Both the position numbers and the translations under genes were made by a program. This document shows positions 6,299 to 14,313 of a stretch of DNA of 16,298 nucleotides, piece by piece. This stretch comes from Butyricicoccus_A sp945486175 (GTDB lineage: Bacteria; Bacillota; Clostridia; Oscillospirales; Butyricicoccaceae). The first letter of the stretch is position 1; every line of letters begins with the position of its first letter. Under the pieces are notes generated by a model. It had not been told where the DNA came from. It did no database searches and saw only the letters and a list, made by a program, of their open reading frames with translations. The DNA is taken from assembly GCA_945829445.1 (NCBI GenBank), contig CALZUY010000048.1, forward strand, positions 1 to 16,298. Direction: 5' to 3'.

Positions 6299-7291
6299 AT
6301 GACTAAGAAAAAATTAGGCGGCTTTGGCCAGTATATCGGCACAATAGCTGCACTGCTTATTTTGTGCATTATTCTGACGATTGCCAGCGATAAGTTTCTG
6401 AGCTATAACAATATCATGTCCATTCTTAAGCAGACAACCTTTACTGCACTGTGTTCTGCCGGCATGCTTCTGTGTCTGATTACCGCAGGCATTGACCTGT
6501 CTGTTGGTGCAAATGCAATATTCTGTGCCTGCATGGTCGGTATGCTGGTCAGCAAAGGCATGACCAACCCCGTCATTCTGATTATAACCCCGCTCATTGC
6601 AGGTACTGCTATCGGTCTGATCAACGGCCTGCTGCTGACCCGGCTGCATCTGCCGCATCCGTTTGTATCCACACTGGGTATGAAAAACTTCCTGTGGGGC
6701 GCCGGTTTGCTCGTGACCGGTTCTCAGATGGTTTCCGGCTTCCCGGATTCTGTTATGTGGCTGGGCACTGCAACTGTCGGCGGTTTCCCCATCGGCTATA
6801 TCGTTGTCATTGTCATTTATGTGATTATGCATGTCCTGCTGACCCGTACAGCGCTGGGCCGTTCCATCTACTGTGCAGGCGGCAACCCGGAAGCCACCCG
6901 TCTTTCCGGTATCAATTCCGCAAATGTCCTGACCTTCTGCTATACTGTTTCCGGCTTTATGGAAGGCATCGCGGGTATCGTTTCCATCGGCCGTTCCGGC
7001 ACCTGCAACGGTGCGAATGCAATTCAGCCGTATGATACCGATGCGATTGCAGCCTGTGTTATCGGCGGTGCATCCTTCATGGGCGGCAAGGGCACGATGC
7101 TCGGCACCATGATCGGCGCACTGGTTATTGCAACGCTTCGCAATGGCTTCACGCTGCTGGCGATCAGTTCCGCGGTACAGAATATGGTTCTGGGTCTGGT
7201 CATCATTGCCGCTGTACTCCTTGACGTATATCGTGAGGCCATGTCTGCTTCTGCGCGCCGCAAGGAAGCTGCTTCGAAGGCAAAGGCATAA
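6299..7291 (+). CDS. Simple-sugar ABC transporter permease (RbsC-like)
   Basis: A 330-residue integral membrane permease of the BPD_transp_2 family. It begins with a short basic segment and has roughly eight to ten hydrophobic spans, the first at IGTIAALLILCIILTIA. Diagnostic family motifs are AGIDLSVGA near residues 64-72, CAGGNPEATRLSGI near 194-207, and GGASFMGGKGTMLGTMIGAL near 256-275, which holds the contact with the ATPase. It ends in a basic Lys/Arg/Ala tail in the cytoplasm. GAGGAGG 8 bases before the ATG gives a strong start, and the 13-base gap to the ATPase stop shows co-transcription. A single permease gene implies a homodimeric channel. No kinase, isomerase or regulator gene follows, since the operon is closed by a terminator. 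Confidence 0.95.
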   Translation: MTKKKLGGFGQYIGTIAALLILCIILTIASDKFLSYNNIMSILKQTTFTALCSAGMLLCLITAGIDLSVGANAIFCACMVGMLVSKGMTNPVILIITPLIAGTAIGLINGLLLTRLHLPHPFVSTLGMKNFLWGAGLLVTGSQMVSGFPDSVMWLGTATVGGFPIGYIVVIVIYVIMHVLLTRTALGRSIYCAGGNPEATRLSGINSANVLTFCYTVSGFMEGIAGIVSIGRSGTCNGANAIQPYDTDAIAACVIGGASFMGGKGTMLGTMIGALVIATLRNGFTLLAISSAVQNMVLGLVIIAAVLLDVYREAMSASARRKEAASKAKA

Positions 7292-7340
7292 TACACAAGC
7301 ATACCTACACAATAAGATTTTTTCAGTTTCATCCAGATTT

Positions 7341-7377
7341 GTTCCGCAGAGTGGTTCACTCTGCGGGACTTTTTTTC
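7341..7377 (+). terminator. Terminator of the importer operon
   Basis: GTTCCGCAGAGTG (7341-7353) and CACTCTGCGGGAC (7357-7369) form a 13-pair stem with a single T-G wobble and a GTT loop, followed by seven T residues. Confidence 0.93.
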
Positions 7378-7463
7378 AGTAAATTCCGCCGTGTTTTCCG
7401 TATTAGCTGATTTGCTCGTACTGTTTATATCCCAGCAACAATAGAAATTTATCAATAAATAGG

Positions 7464-7487
7464 ATCAGGTGTATCAATACACTTGAT
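7464..7487. repeat. Inverted repeat overlapping the recombinase promoter
   Basis: ATCAGGTGTA (7464-7473) pairs with TACACTTGAT (7478-7487) with one G-T and a 4-base centre. The right arm contains most of the recombinase -35 box, so a bound protein would block the promoter. It could be an operator, a recombinase site or a weak hairpin; sequence alone does not decide. Confidence 0.5.
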
Positions 7488-7510
7488 TTTCACCTCCTTC
7501 ATGATATAAA
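7483..7510 (+). promoter_or_regulatory. Promoter of the tyrosine recombinase gene
   Basis: TTGATT (7483-7488), a 16-base spacer, and TATAAA (7505-7510). Transcription near 7517 would give a very short leader before the GGAG site at 7526. Confidence 0.6.
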
Positions 7511-7530
7511 ATGTCATGTGAGAATGGAGC

Positions 7531-8586
7531 GTGAAAATACTTATGAAGTCCGATAGTCAATCGCCTCAGGTGTTAAATGATTTTCTGGCGTATCTCTACA
7601 CCGTAAAAGGCAAATCCCCAAAGACAGCGCATGAATACTATCTGGACCTGCGCATGTTCTTCCGATTTCTCAAGCAGCAGCGTGGTCTGGCTGATGACAT
7701 CCCCTTCGATGAAATCCCGATCAATGACATTGATATCGAATTTATCCGTACCATTACCCTTTCGGATGCCTATGCATTTCTGATGTACACGGCGCAGGAT
7801 CGATTGAAGCACAACAATTCCGACCACAGCGATGTCGGCCTGTTGTCCACCTCCCGTGCCCGCAAGGTCTCTGCCCTGCGCTCTTTTTTTAAATACCTCA
7901 CCGACAAGGCACATCTGTTGTCACACAACCCCATTCAAAATCTCGAATATCCGTCTGTCCGGCGGGCATTGCCGAAATATCTGACGGTTGACGAGAGCAT
8001 TGCCCTGCTCGAATCGGTCGACGGCCCATTTAAAGAACGGGATTACTGTATTCTGATGCTGTTCCTCAACTGCGGTCTGCGTGTATCAGAGCTGTGCGGA
8101 CTCAATGTATCCGACATCAAGGAAAATCAGATCCGTGTGCTCGGTAAGGGCAATAAGGAGCGCATGTTATATCTCAACGAAGCCTGTGTGGACGCCATCA
8201 ACGCCTATCTTCCCCATCGGGTTGAACCAAACAAGGATTCCGACTCCGCAGGGGCCCTGTTTGTCAGCCGGCAGAGAAACCGCATCCGCAAAACAACAGT
8301 CGAACATCTGGTCAAGAAATACATCGCACAGGCCGGACTGGACCCGTCCAAGTTCTCTGCACATAAGCTGCGCCATACCGCCGCGACGCTGATGTATAAG
8401 AATGGTGTCGATATCCGAACTTTACAGGACGTTTTAGGGCATGAGAACGTTAACACTACCATGATTTACACCCATATCAACGATGCAAACATGAAAGAAG
8501 CCGCCAGCAAGAATCCGCTTTCCTCTTTCCGCAGAAATGAAACAAACACATCGGACAATGAGGAACCCGATGGTTCTGAATCCTGA
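7531..8586 (+). CDS. Tyrosine recombinase, XerC/XerD-like
   Basis: A 351-residue site-specific recombinase that cuts and rejoins DNA through a tyrosine-phosphate intermediate. All six catalytic residues are present (numbered from the GTG at 7531): R184 in LNCGLRVSEL, K206 in LGKGNKE, H278 and R281 in SAHKLRHTAA, H304 in LGHENV, and nucleophile Y313 in MIYTHIN. The N-terminal SAM-like core-binding domain spans about 12-125, with a longer acidic section near 55-75 than classical Xer proteins of about 300 residues. A polar 20-residue tail (332-351) ends the protein. GTG 7531 lies only one base after GGAG, so ATG 7543 (13 bases away) is the alternative start. No excisionase, relaxase or att repeat is near, and it stands beside repair genes, so a housekeeping Xer role is more likely than a phage integrase, though not proven. 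Confidence 0.9.
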   Translation: MKILMKSDSQSPQVLNDFLAYLYTVKGKSPKTAHEYYLDLRMFFRFLKQQRGLADDIPFDEIPINDIDIEFIRTITLSDAYAFLMYTAQDRLKHNNSDHSDVGLLSTSRARKVSALRSFFKYLTDKAHLLSHNPIQNLEYPSVRRALPKYLTVDESIALLESVDGPFKERDYCILMLFLNCGLRVSELCGLNVSDIKENQIRVLGKGNKERMLYLNEACVDAINAYLPHRVEPNKDSDSAGALFVSRQRNRIRKTTVEHLVKKYIAQAGLDPSKFSAHKLRHTAATLMYKNGVDIRTLQDVLGHENVNTTMIYTHINDANMKEAASKNPLSSFRRNETNTSDNEEPDGSES

Positions 8587-8594
8587 CCAATCCT

Positions 8595-8630
8595 CTCCCC
8601 AGAGCGAAAAATTGCTCCGGGGAGTTTTTC
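8595..8630 (+). terminator. Terminator after the recombinase gene
   Basis: CTCCCCAGAGC (8595-8605) pairs with GCTCCGGGGAG (8614-8624) with one A/C mismatch and an 8-base loop, followed by TTTTTCTTTTT. Confidence 0.85.
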
Positions 8631-8641
8631 TTTTTGAACCG

Positions 8642-8670
8642 AAAAACAGCAGAGCAAAATTGCCCTGCTG
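8642..8670 (-). terminator. Terminator after uvrA, convergent with the previous one
   Basis: On the minus strand CAGCAG-G-GC and GC-T-CTGCTG close a hairpin with one mismatch (arms 8670-8662 and 8655-8647). Five T residues follow (complement of 8646-8642). It starts 17 bases after the uvrA stop. Confidence 0.75.
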
Positions 8671-8687
8671 TCAAACGATTTGTCATT

Positions 8688-11513
8688 TTAGTTTTTCTTC
8701 AGATATTTGGCGAGATATTGTCCGGTATACGACGCCTCACAGTGCACGATTTCCTCCGGTGTACCGGTGCAGACAATCGTGCCGCCGCCATCGCCGCCTT
8801 CCGGGCCGAGGTCAATGATATGGTCTGCGACCTTGATGACGTCGAGATTGTGCTCGATAACGACAACTGTATTTCCCGCGTCGACCAGCTTTTGCAGTAC
8901 GTCAATCAGGCGGTGCACATCCGCGATATGAAGACCAGTCGTCGGCTCATCGAGGATATACATTGTGCGACCGGTGGCGCGCTTGGAAAGCTCTGTCGCC
9001 AGCTTGACGCGCTGGCTTTCACCACCAGACAGAGTGGTGGACGACTGTCCCAGCTTGACATAACCCAGGCCGACGTCCTGAAGCGTCAGCAGCCGGCGGT
9101 AAATTTTCGGCACGTTTTCAAAAAAGACCACTGCTTCATCCACCGTCATGTCGAGAACATCCGCGATGCTCTTTCCTTTATAGCGGACTTCCAATGTCTC
9201 CTTGTTGTAGCGTTTTCCCTTGCATACCTCGCACGGGACGTACAGATCAGGCAGGAAATGCATCTCGATTTTCAGCAGGCCATCGCCCGTACACGCCTCA
9301 CAGCGTCCTCCCTTCACGTTAAACGAAAACCGCCCCGGGCCATAGCCGCGCATTTTCGCGTCCTGCGTCTGTGCAAACAGCGTGCGGATGTCATTGAACA
9401 GCCCGGTATACGTCGCGGGATTGGAGCGCGGTGTGCGTCCAATGGGAGACTGGTCAATATCAATGACCTTGTCGAGATTCTCCATGCCGATGACCTCTCC
9501 AAACGGGCCGGGACGGGTCTTGGCACCATTCAGATCAGCAGCCAGCTTTTTATACAGGATCTCATTGACGAACGAGGATTTGCCGCTTCCCGATACACCA
9601 GTGATGCAGGTCAGCTCACCGAGCGGGATAGTGAACGTCTGATTTTTCAGATTATTCACCGAACATTCTGTAAAGGTGATATACTTGCCATTGCCTGTTC
9701 TTCGCGCATCCGGCACTTCAATTTTGCGTTTTCCGCTCAAATATTGTCCGGTTATCGATTCTTCACATTCCAGCAGTCCCTGAATGCCTCCCGAGTAGAC
9801 AATATTGCCGCCGCCTGTGCCCGCGGCAGGCCCCACATCAATAATATGGTCGGCAGCATACATGGTATCCTCGTCGTGCTCGACAACAATCAGGGTATTT
9901 CCGAGATCACGCAGACGCTTGAGTGTGGCAAGCAGCTTGTCATTGTCACGCTGATGCAGGCCGATAGACGGCTCATCCAGAATATACAGCACGCCCATCA
10001 GATACGAGCCGATCTGGGTGGCAAGGCGGATGCGCTGGCTCTCACCACCGGACAGCGTGGCAGATGCACGCGCCAGCGTGAGATAATTGAGTCCGACATT
10101 GTTGAGAAAACCGAGGCGCTCACGCGCTTCCTTGAGAATGCGTTCCGCAATGCGTGTCTGCTGTTCGGTCAGTGTGAGATTGTCGAGAAATTCCAGCTCC
10201 TGCGAAACGGATTTTTCGCAGAATTCCATGATATTCAGGCCGCCGACAGTGACTGCGAGAATCTCCTTTTTCAGGCGTCGCCCGGCGCAGTCCGGGCACG
10301 GAATCTCACTCATGCTGTCTTCAATCTCCGCACGCGCCCATTCGGAATTGGTTTCACGGTGGCGGCGTTCCAGATTGCGGATGACGCCTTCAAATGGCTG
10401 CTCCAGTTTTTTTCCGGAATAACGCGCGGTGCGAAGCAGCAGCTTTTCCTCACCGGTGCCATACAAAATAGCATTTACTGCTTCTGTGCTCATCTTTTCA
10501 ATCGGCGTGTCCAGTGTAAAATGATACCGTTTGCCAAGGGCATCATAATACATTTTTGCGATGCTTCCCTCGTCGCAGTTCGTCCATCCGCTCGCCTGAA
10601 TCGCTCCTTTGCGAATGGAGAGCTTTTTGTTCGGAATGATGCGGTCAGGATCGATTTTAAGCTGGACACCGAGGCCAGTACAGGTCGGGCAGGCGCCATA
10701 TGGATTGTTAAAGGAGAACATGCGCGGCGTCAGCTCCTCAAGAGAAATGCCGCAGTCGTCACAGGCATAATTCTGCGAGAACGAAAGCGTTTCTCCACCG
10801 ACAATATCCGCCAGCACCAGTCCGCCCGTCAGCGCAGACGCCGTCTCCACGGAGTCGTTCATGCGGCTGCGAATTTCCGGCTTGATGACAAGGCGGTCAA
10901 CCACGATTTCAATGCTGTGCTTTCTATTTTTCTCCAGCTTGATCTCTTCGGAAAGGTCGTACAGATTGCCGTCGACACGAACGCGCACATAGCCGCTCTT
11001 GCGGGCATCTGTAAACACCTTGACATGTTCGCCCTTCCGCTGGCGCACGACTGGCGCGAGAATCTGCACTTTGGTGCGTTCCGGCAGCGCCATCAGCTGA
11101 TCGACAATCTGGTCAATGGTCTGCTGTTTGATTTCTTTTCCGCATTTCGGGCAGTGCGGTGTGCCGACGCGCGCCCACAACAGGCGCAGATAGTCGTAGA
11201 TTTCCGTAACCGTGCCGACCGTCGAACGCGGGTTGCGGCTCGTGGTCTTCTGGTCGATGGAAATTGCCGGAGAAAGACCTTCAATAATATCCACATCCGG
11301 CTTGTCCATCTGACCGAGAAACTGGCGCGCATACGATGACAGCGATTCGACATAACGGCGCTGTCCCTCCGCATAGATGGTGTCAAAGGCCAGCGAAGAC
11401 TTGCCGCTGCCCGACAGGCCGGTCAGGACAACCAGCTTGTCGCGCGGAATCCACACCTCTACATTTTTGAGGTTGTGTTCGCGGGCTCCTTTTACATGTA
11501 TATATTCCTGCAT
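8688..11513 (-). CDS. uvrA: UvrA, excinuclease ABC subunit A
   Basis: A 941-residue damage-sensing ATPase of nucleotide excision repair; a UvrA dimer loads UvrB onto lesions. It has two ABC-type modules: Walker A GLSGSGKSS at 32-40 and GVSGSGKSS at 639-647, signatures LSGGESQ at 487-493 and 828-834, and Walker B D513-E514 and D855-E856. Zinc-binding Cys pairs are visible at 251/254 with 275/278, and at 738/741 with 761/764 (CEAC...CEVC); further CxxC pairs lie at 121/124 and 406/409. The length is normal. The start is MQEYIHVKGAREHNLKN, the family's usual opening; GGGAG lies 11 bases before it. The frame stays open for 27 more codons into the uvrB end, but that stretch is not protein-like. 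It follows uvrB after 28 bases and shares its SOS-controlled promoter. Confidence 0.97.
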   Translation of the reverse strand: MQEYIHVKGAREHNLKNVEVWIPRDKLVVLTGLSGSGKSSLAFDTIYAEGQRRYVESLSSYARQFLGQMDKPDVDIIEGLSPAISIDQKTTSRNPRSTVGTVTEIYDYLRLLWARVGTPHCPKCGKEIKQQTIDQIVDQLMALPERTKVQILAPVVRQRKGEHVKVFTDARKSGYVRVRVDGNLYDLSEEIKLEKNRKHSIEIVVDRLVIKPEIRSRMNDSVETASALTGGLVLADIVGGETLSFSQNYACDDCGISLEELTPRMFSFNNPYGACPTCTGLGVQLKIDPDRIIPNKKLSIRKGAIQASGWTNCDEGSIAKMYYDALGKRYHFTLDTPIEKMSTEAVNAILYGTGEEKLLLRTARYSGKKLEQPFEGVIRNLERRHRETNSEWARAEIEDSMSEIPCPDCAGRRLKKEILAVTVGGLNIMEFCEKSVSQELEFLDNLTLTEQQTRIAERILKEARERLGFLNNVGLNYLTLARASATLSGGESQRIRLATQIGSYLMGVLYILDEPSIGLHQRDNDKLLATLKRLRDLGNTLIVVEHDEDTMYAADHIIDVGPAAGTGGGNIVYSGGIQGLLECEESITGQYLSGKRKIEVPDARRTGNGKYITFTECSVNNLKNQTFTIPLGELTCITGVSGSGKSSFVNEILYKKLAADLNGAKTRPGPFGEVIGMENLDKVIDIDQSPIGRTPRSNPATYTGLFNDIRTLFAQTQDAKMRGYGPGRFSFNVKGGRCEACTGDGLLKIEMHFLPDLYVPCEVCKGKRYNKETLEVRYKGKSIADVLDMTVDEAVVFFENVPKIYRRLLTLQDVGLGYVKLGQSSTTLSGGESQRVKLATELSKRATGRTMYILDEPTTGLHIADVHRLIDVLQKLVDAGNTVVVIEHNLDVIKVADHIIDLGPEGGDGGGTIVCTGTPEEIVHCEASYTGQYLAKYLKKN

Positions 11514-11541
11514 CGTTTTGCTTACTCCCAATTCTTTCCGA

Positions 11542-13506
11542 TTATTCCTGTTCCAGCGCACGAATCTGATCGCGCAGTTCAGCCGCCAGCTCAAATTCCA
11601 GCATCTTGGCGGCTTCCTTCATTTCCTTGCGCAGAATTGCAATCTTTTGCAGGCGCTGGGTCTTATTCAGCTTCTTCTTGCTGAGCACAGCACCGACCTC
11701 AGTCGATGGTGCGGAAATCTCAATGACATCGTGCACCTGCTTGACGATGGTCTTGGGCACAATACCGTGTTCCTCGTTGAATTGCTGCTGGATGGTGCGG
11801 CGGCGCTCGGTCTCACGGATGGCATTCGCCATAGACGGTGTGACCGTATCGGCATACAGCACAACTTCACCGTTGGCGTTTCGCGCCGCACGGCCAATGG
11901 TCTGCACCAGAGAGGTCTCCGAACGCAGAAAGCCCTCCTTGTCCGCATCCAGAATCGCGACAAGCGATACTTCCGGCAGGTCGAGGCCCTCGCGCAGCAG
12001 ATTGATGCCGACCAGCACATCAAACAGGCCAAGACGCAGGTCGCGGATCAGCTCCATGCGCTCGATGGTTTTGATGTCGTGGTGCAGATAGCGCACGCGG
12101 ATGCCTGCGTTTTCGAGATACGCGGTCAGATCCTCCGCCATTTTCTTGGTCAGCGTCGTGACCAGCACGCGTTCCTTCCGCTCGGCACGCGCGTTGATCT
12201 CCCCGATCAGATCGTCAATCTGTCCTTCAATCGGGCGGACGTCAATTTTCGGATCAAGCAGTCCGGTCGGACGGATCAGCTGCTCGACAATCTGGCTGGA
12301 ACGACTCTTTTCAAAATCAGACGGCGTCGCACTGACATAGATGACCTGATGGATGCGCGACTGAAATTCCTCAAAATTGAGCGGGCGGTTGTCCAGCGCG
12401 GACGGCAGGCGGAAGCCGTTGTCGATCAGGCTTTTTTTCCGCGCATAGTCGCCGTGATACATCGCACGCACCTGCGGCAGCGTGACATGCGATTCGTCGA
12501 TAATCATCAAAAAGTCCTTCGGGAAATAATCCAGCAGCGTAAACGGCGCAGAGCCGGGTTCGCGCCCGGAAATGACGCGGGAATAGTTCTCAATACCGCT
12601 GCAAAAACCGATTTCCTGCATCATTTCCATATCATAGCGCGTGCGCTGACCAATGCGCTGCGCTTCGACCAGCTTGCCGTTGTCCTCAAACCATTTGACA
12701 CGCTCGTTCATCTCGCGCTCAATTTCCTGCAGCGCGACTTCCATTTTCTCCTTCGATGCGACATAATGCGAAGCCGGATAAATTGCAGCGTGCTGTACAT
12801 CGCGCATGCGCGCGCCGGTCAGCGGATTGACCTCGCTGATGCGGTCGATCTCATCGCCGAAAAACTCGACGCGGTATGCGAATGAATCGGTATATACCGG
12901 CCAGATTTCCACCGTATCACCGCGCACACGGAATCGGTTGCGCTCAAACGCGATATCATTGCGCTCATACTGTATCTCGGTCAGGCGCCGGGTCAGCGTA
13001 TCGCGCGGAATCTCCATCCCAGGGCGCAGAGAGATTACCATATTTTTATAGTCAATCGGGTCGCCGAGGGAATAGATGCACGAGACAGATGCGACAATGA
13101 TGACATCCTCCCGTTCAAACAGCGATGAAGTGGCAGAATGGCGCAGACGCTCAATCTCCTCATTGATGGCAGAATCCTTCTCAATATAGGTATCTGTCGA
13201 GGCAATATAGGCCTCGGGCTGATAATAGTCGTAGTATGACACGAAAAATTCCACCGCATTGTTGGGGAAAAATTCGCGCAGCTCAGAGCACAGCTGCGCT
13301 GCCAGCGTTTTGTTGTGCGCCAGCACCAGCGTGGGCTTCTGCACTGCCTGAATGATATTGGCCATAGTGAAGGTCTTGCCCGAACCGGTGACGCCGAGCA
13401 GCGTCTGCTCCTCAAACCCCAGCTTTACACCCTCTGCCAGCTTTTCAATGGCCTGCGGCTGATCGCCGGCAGGCTTGTATTCAGAAACGATTTCAAATTT
13501 GGGCAT
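11542..13506 (-). CDS. uvrB: UvrB, excinuclease ABC subunit B
   Basis: A 654-residue helicase-like subunit that verifies the lesion and recruits UvrC. Numbering from MPKFEIVS: Walker A GVTGSGKT at 38-45, the beta-hairpin tyrosine cluster YYDYYQPEAY from about 91, the DESH box at 336-339, helicase motif VI QTIGRAARN in the C-terminal half, and the UVR domain (LRKEMKEAAKMLEFELAAEL) at the end, which binds UvrC. The ATG at 13506 is 9 bases after AGGAGG; a GTG two codons upstream is only 3 bases from it and is rejected. Its own promoter and LexA box lie directly upstream, and uvrA follows after 28 bases. Nothing is missing from the expected protein. Confidence 0.97.
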   Translation of the reverse strand: MPKFEIVSEYKPAGDQPQAIEKLAEGVKLGFEEQTLLGVTGSGKTFTMANIIQAVQKPTLVLAHNKTLAAQLCSELREFFPNNAVEFFVSYYDYYQPEAYIASTDTYIEKDSAINEEIERLRHSATSSLFEREDVIIVASVSCIYSLGDPIDYKNMVISLRPGMEIPRDTLTRRLTEIQYERNDIAFERNRFRVRGDTVEIWPVYTDSFAYRVEFFGDEIDRISEVNPLTGARMRDVQHAAIYPASHYVASKEKMEVALQEIEREMNERVKWFEDNGKLVEAQRIGQRTRYDMEMMQEIGFCSGIENYSRVISGREPGSAPFTLLDYFPKDFLMIIDESHVTLPQVRAMYHGDYARKKSLIDNGFRLPSALDNRPLNFEEFQSRIHQVIYVSATPSDFEKSRSSQIVEQLIRPTGLLDPKIDVRPIEGQIDDLIGEINARAERKERVLVTTLTKKMAEDLTAYLENAGIRVRYLHHDIKTIERMELIRDLRLGLFDVLVGINLLREGLDLPEVSLVAILDADKEGFLRSETSLVQTIGRAARNANGEVVLYADTVTPSMANAIRETERRRTIQQQFNEEHGIVPKTIVKQVHDVIEISAPSTEVGAVLSKKKLNKTQRLQKIAILRKEMKEAAKMLEFELAAELRDQIRALEQE

Positions 13507-13530
13507 GTACACGCGCCTCCTGTGTGCTCT

Positions 13531-13559
13531 ATTATAATGCAGGCTCTGTCCGAATGCAA
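13531..13559 (-). promoter_or_regulatory. Promoter of uvrB-uvrA
   Basis: On the minus strand TTGCAT (13559-13554), exactly 17 bases, then consensus TATAAT (13536-13531). The start point would lie about 15-20 bases before the uvrB start codon, giving a leader that just holds the AGGAGG site. Confidence 0.8.
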
Positions 13560-13572
13560 GAACAAATGTTCG
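13559..13572. promoter_or_regulatory. LexA (DinR) SOS box of uvrBA
   Basis: AGAACAAATGTTCG matches the Gram-positive SOS consensus CGAACRNRYGTTYG at nearly every position, with a full GAAC-N4-GTTC dyad. It touches the upstream end of the uvrB -35 box, so LexA binding would hinder polymerase until DNA damage triggers LexA self-cleavage. It lies between the radC stop and uvrB, so it controls uvrBA only. Confidence 0.85.
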
Positions 13573-13581
13573 ATTCTATAT

Positions 13582-14262
13582 TCAATACGTGATATACTGG
13601 CTGCTGGAAAGCGAGATCCACTTGTCTTCCGTGACAATGATATGATCGGCCAGATGAACCTCTACCTGTTGGAGCAATGCCCGCAGACGGGCGGTTTCGT
13701 TGATATCAGCGCGGGATGGCAGGCATTCCCCGCGGGGATGGTTGTGCGCAAGCACGACATTGGCAGCATTGTACTGCAAAACCGCCTTTAACAGCTCCCG
13801 GTCGCTGATTTTTACGGCACAGGCACTTCCCTGCCCGATTTCACAGATGCGGATCAGGCGGCAGTTGTTGTCAAGAAGTACAGCAACCGCTGCCTCCCTC
13901 GGCTTGTCTGCATAATAGCTCATCAGCAATTCAGACAGCTTTTCCGTGTTGTTGTACTGTTTCCCCTTCAGCTTGGCCAGCTGGTAGCGCTTGAGCAGCG
14001 GCGGCATCAGATGCAGCAGTGTAGCGACGGATTCCCCAGCGCCCTCTATTTTTTGGATATCGACGGGCGACGCCTCCAGCACGCCTGCCAGTGAGCCGAA
14101 TTCTTCAATCAAACGATGTGCCAGTGGATTGACATCCCCGCGCGGAACGGCAAAAAACAGCAGCAGCTCCAGTATTTCATGGTCGGCAAAGTTGTCCAAT
14201 CCATGTTCCAGAAACCGTTTGCGCATGCGTGCGCGATGGTTCTGATGTATTTCTCCTGCCAT
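13582..14262 (-). CDS. radC: RadC-like JAB-domain protein
   Basis: A 226-residue member of the RadC family (MPN/JAB metalloprotein fold), historically named a DNA-repair protein although its activity is still unsettled. The N-terminal part has a helix-hairpin-helix-like section (about 60-85, VDIQKIEGAGESVATLL). The C-terminal part carries the metal motif H173-N-H175-P-R-G...S183-x-x-D186, followed by the DHIIVTEDKWISL end typical of the family. The start is taken at ATG 14262, which has GGAG 8 bases upstream; an ATG seven codons earlier overlaps that site. It lies 51 bases after the MocR-type gene with no terminator between, so it is probably co-transcribed with it. It is not covered by the uvrBA SOS box, which lies downstream of it. 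Confidence 0.9.
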   Translation of the reverse strand: MAGEIHQNHRARMRKRFLEHGLDNFADHEILELLLFFAVPRGDVNPLAHRLIEEFGSLAGVLEASPVDIQKIEGAGESVATLLHLMPPLLKRYQLAKLKGKQYNNTEKLSELLMSYYADKPREAAVAVLLDNNCRLIRICEIGQGSACAVKISDRELLKAVLQYNAANVVLAHNHPRGECLPSRADINETARLRALLQQVEVHLADHIIVTEDKWISLSSSQYITY

Positions 14263-14313
14263 AATGGCCTCTCCTCTCTGCATATGGGATATCTGTCTGT
14301 CCTGTGTATATCG

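Noticed and set aside
8634..11339. A 901-codon plus-strand open frame, and a 502-codon one at 11377-12885.
   Set aside because: They lie antisense to uvrA and uvrB, whose domains are complete. The predicted text shows no family pattern, and such long antisense frames arise from codon bias in the real genes.
11514..11594. 27-codon N-terminal extension of UvrA.
   Set aside because: It overlaps the uvrB 3' end, is not conserved-looking, and the family opens at MQEYIHVKGAREH.
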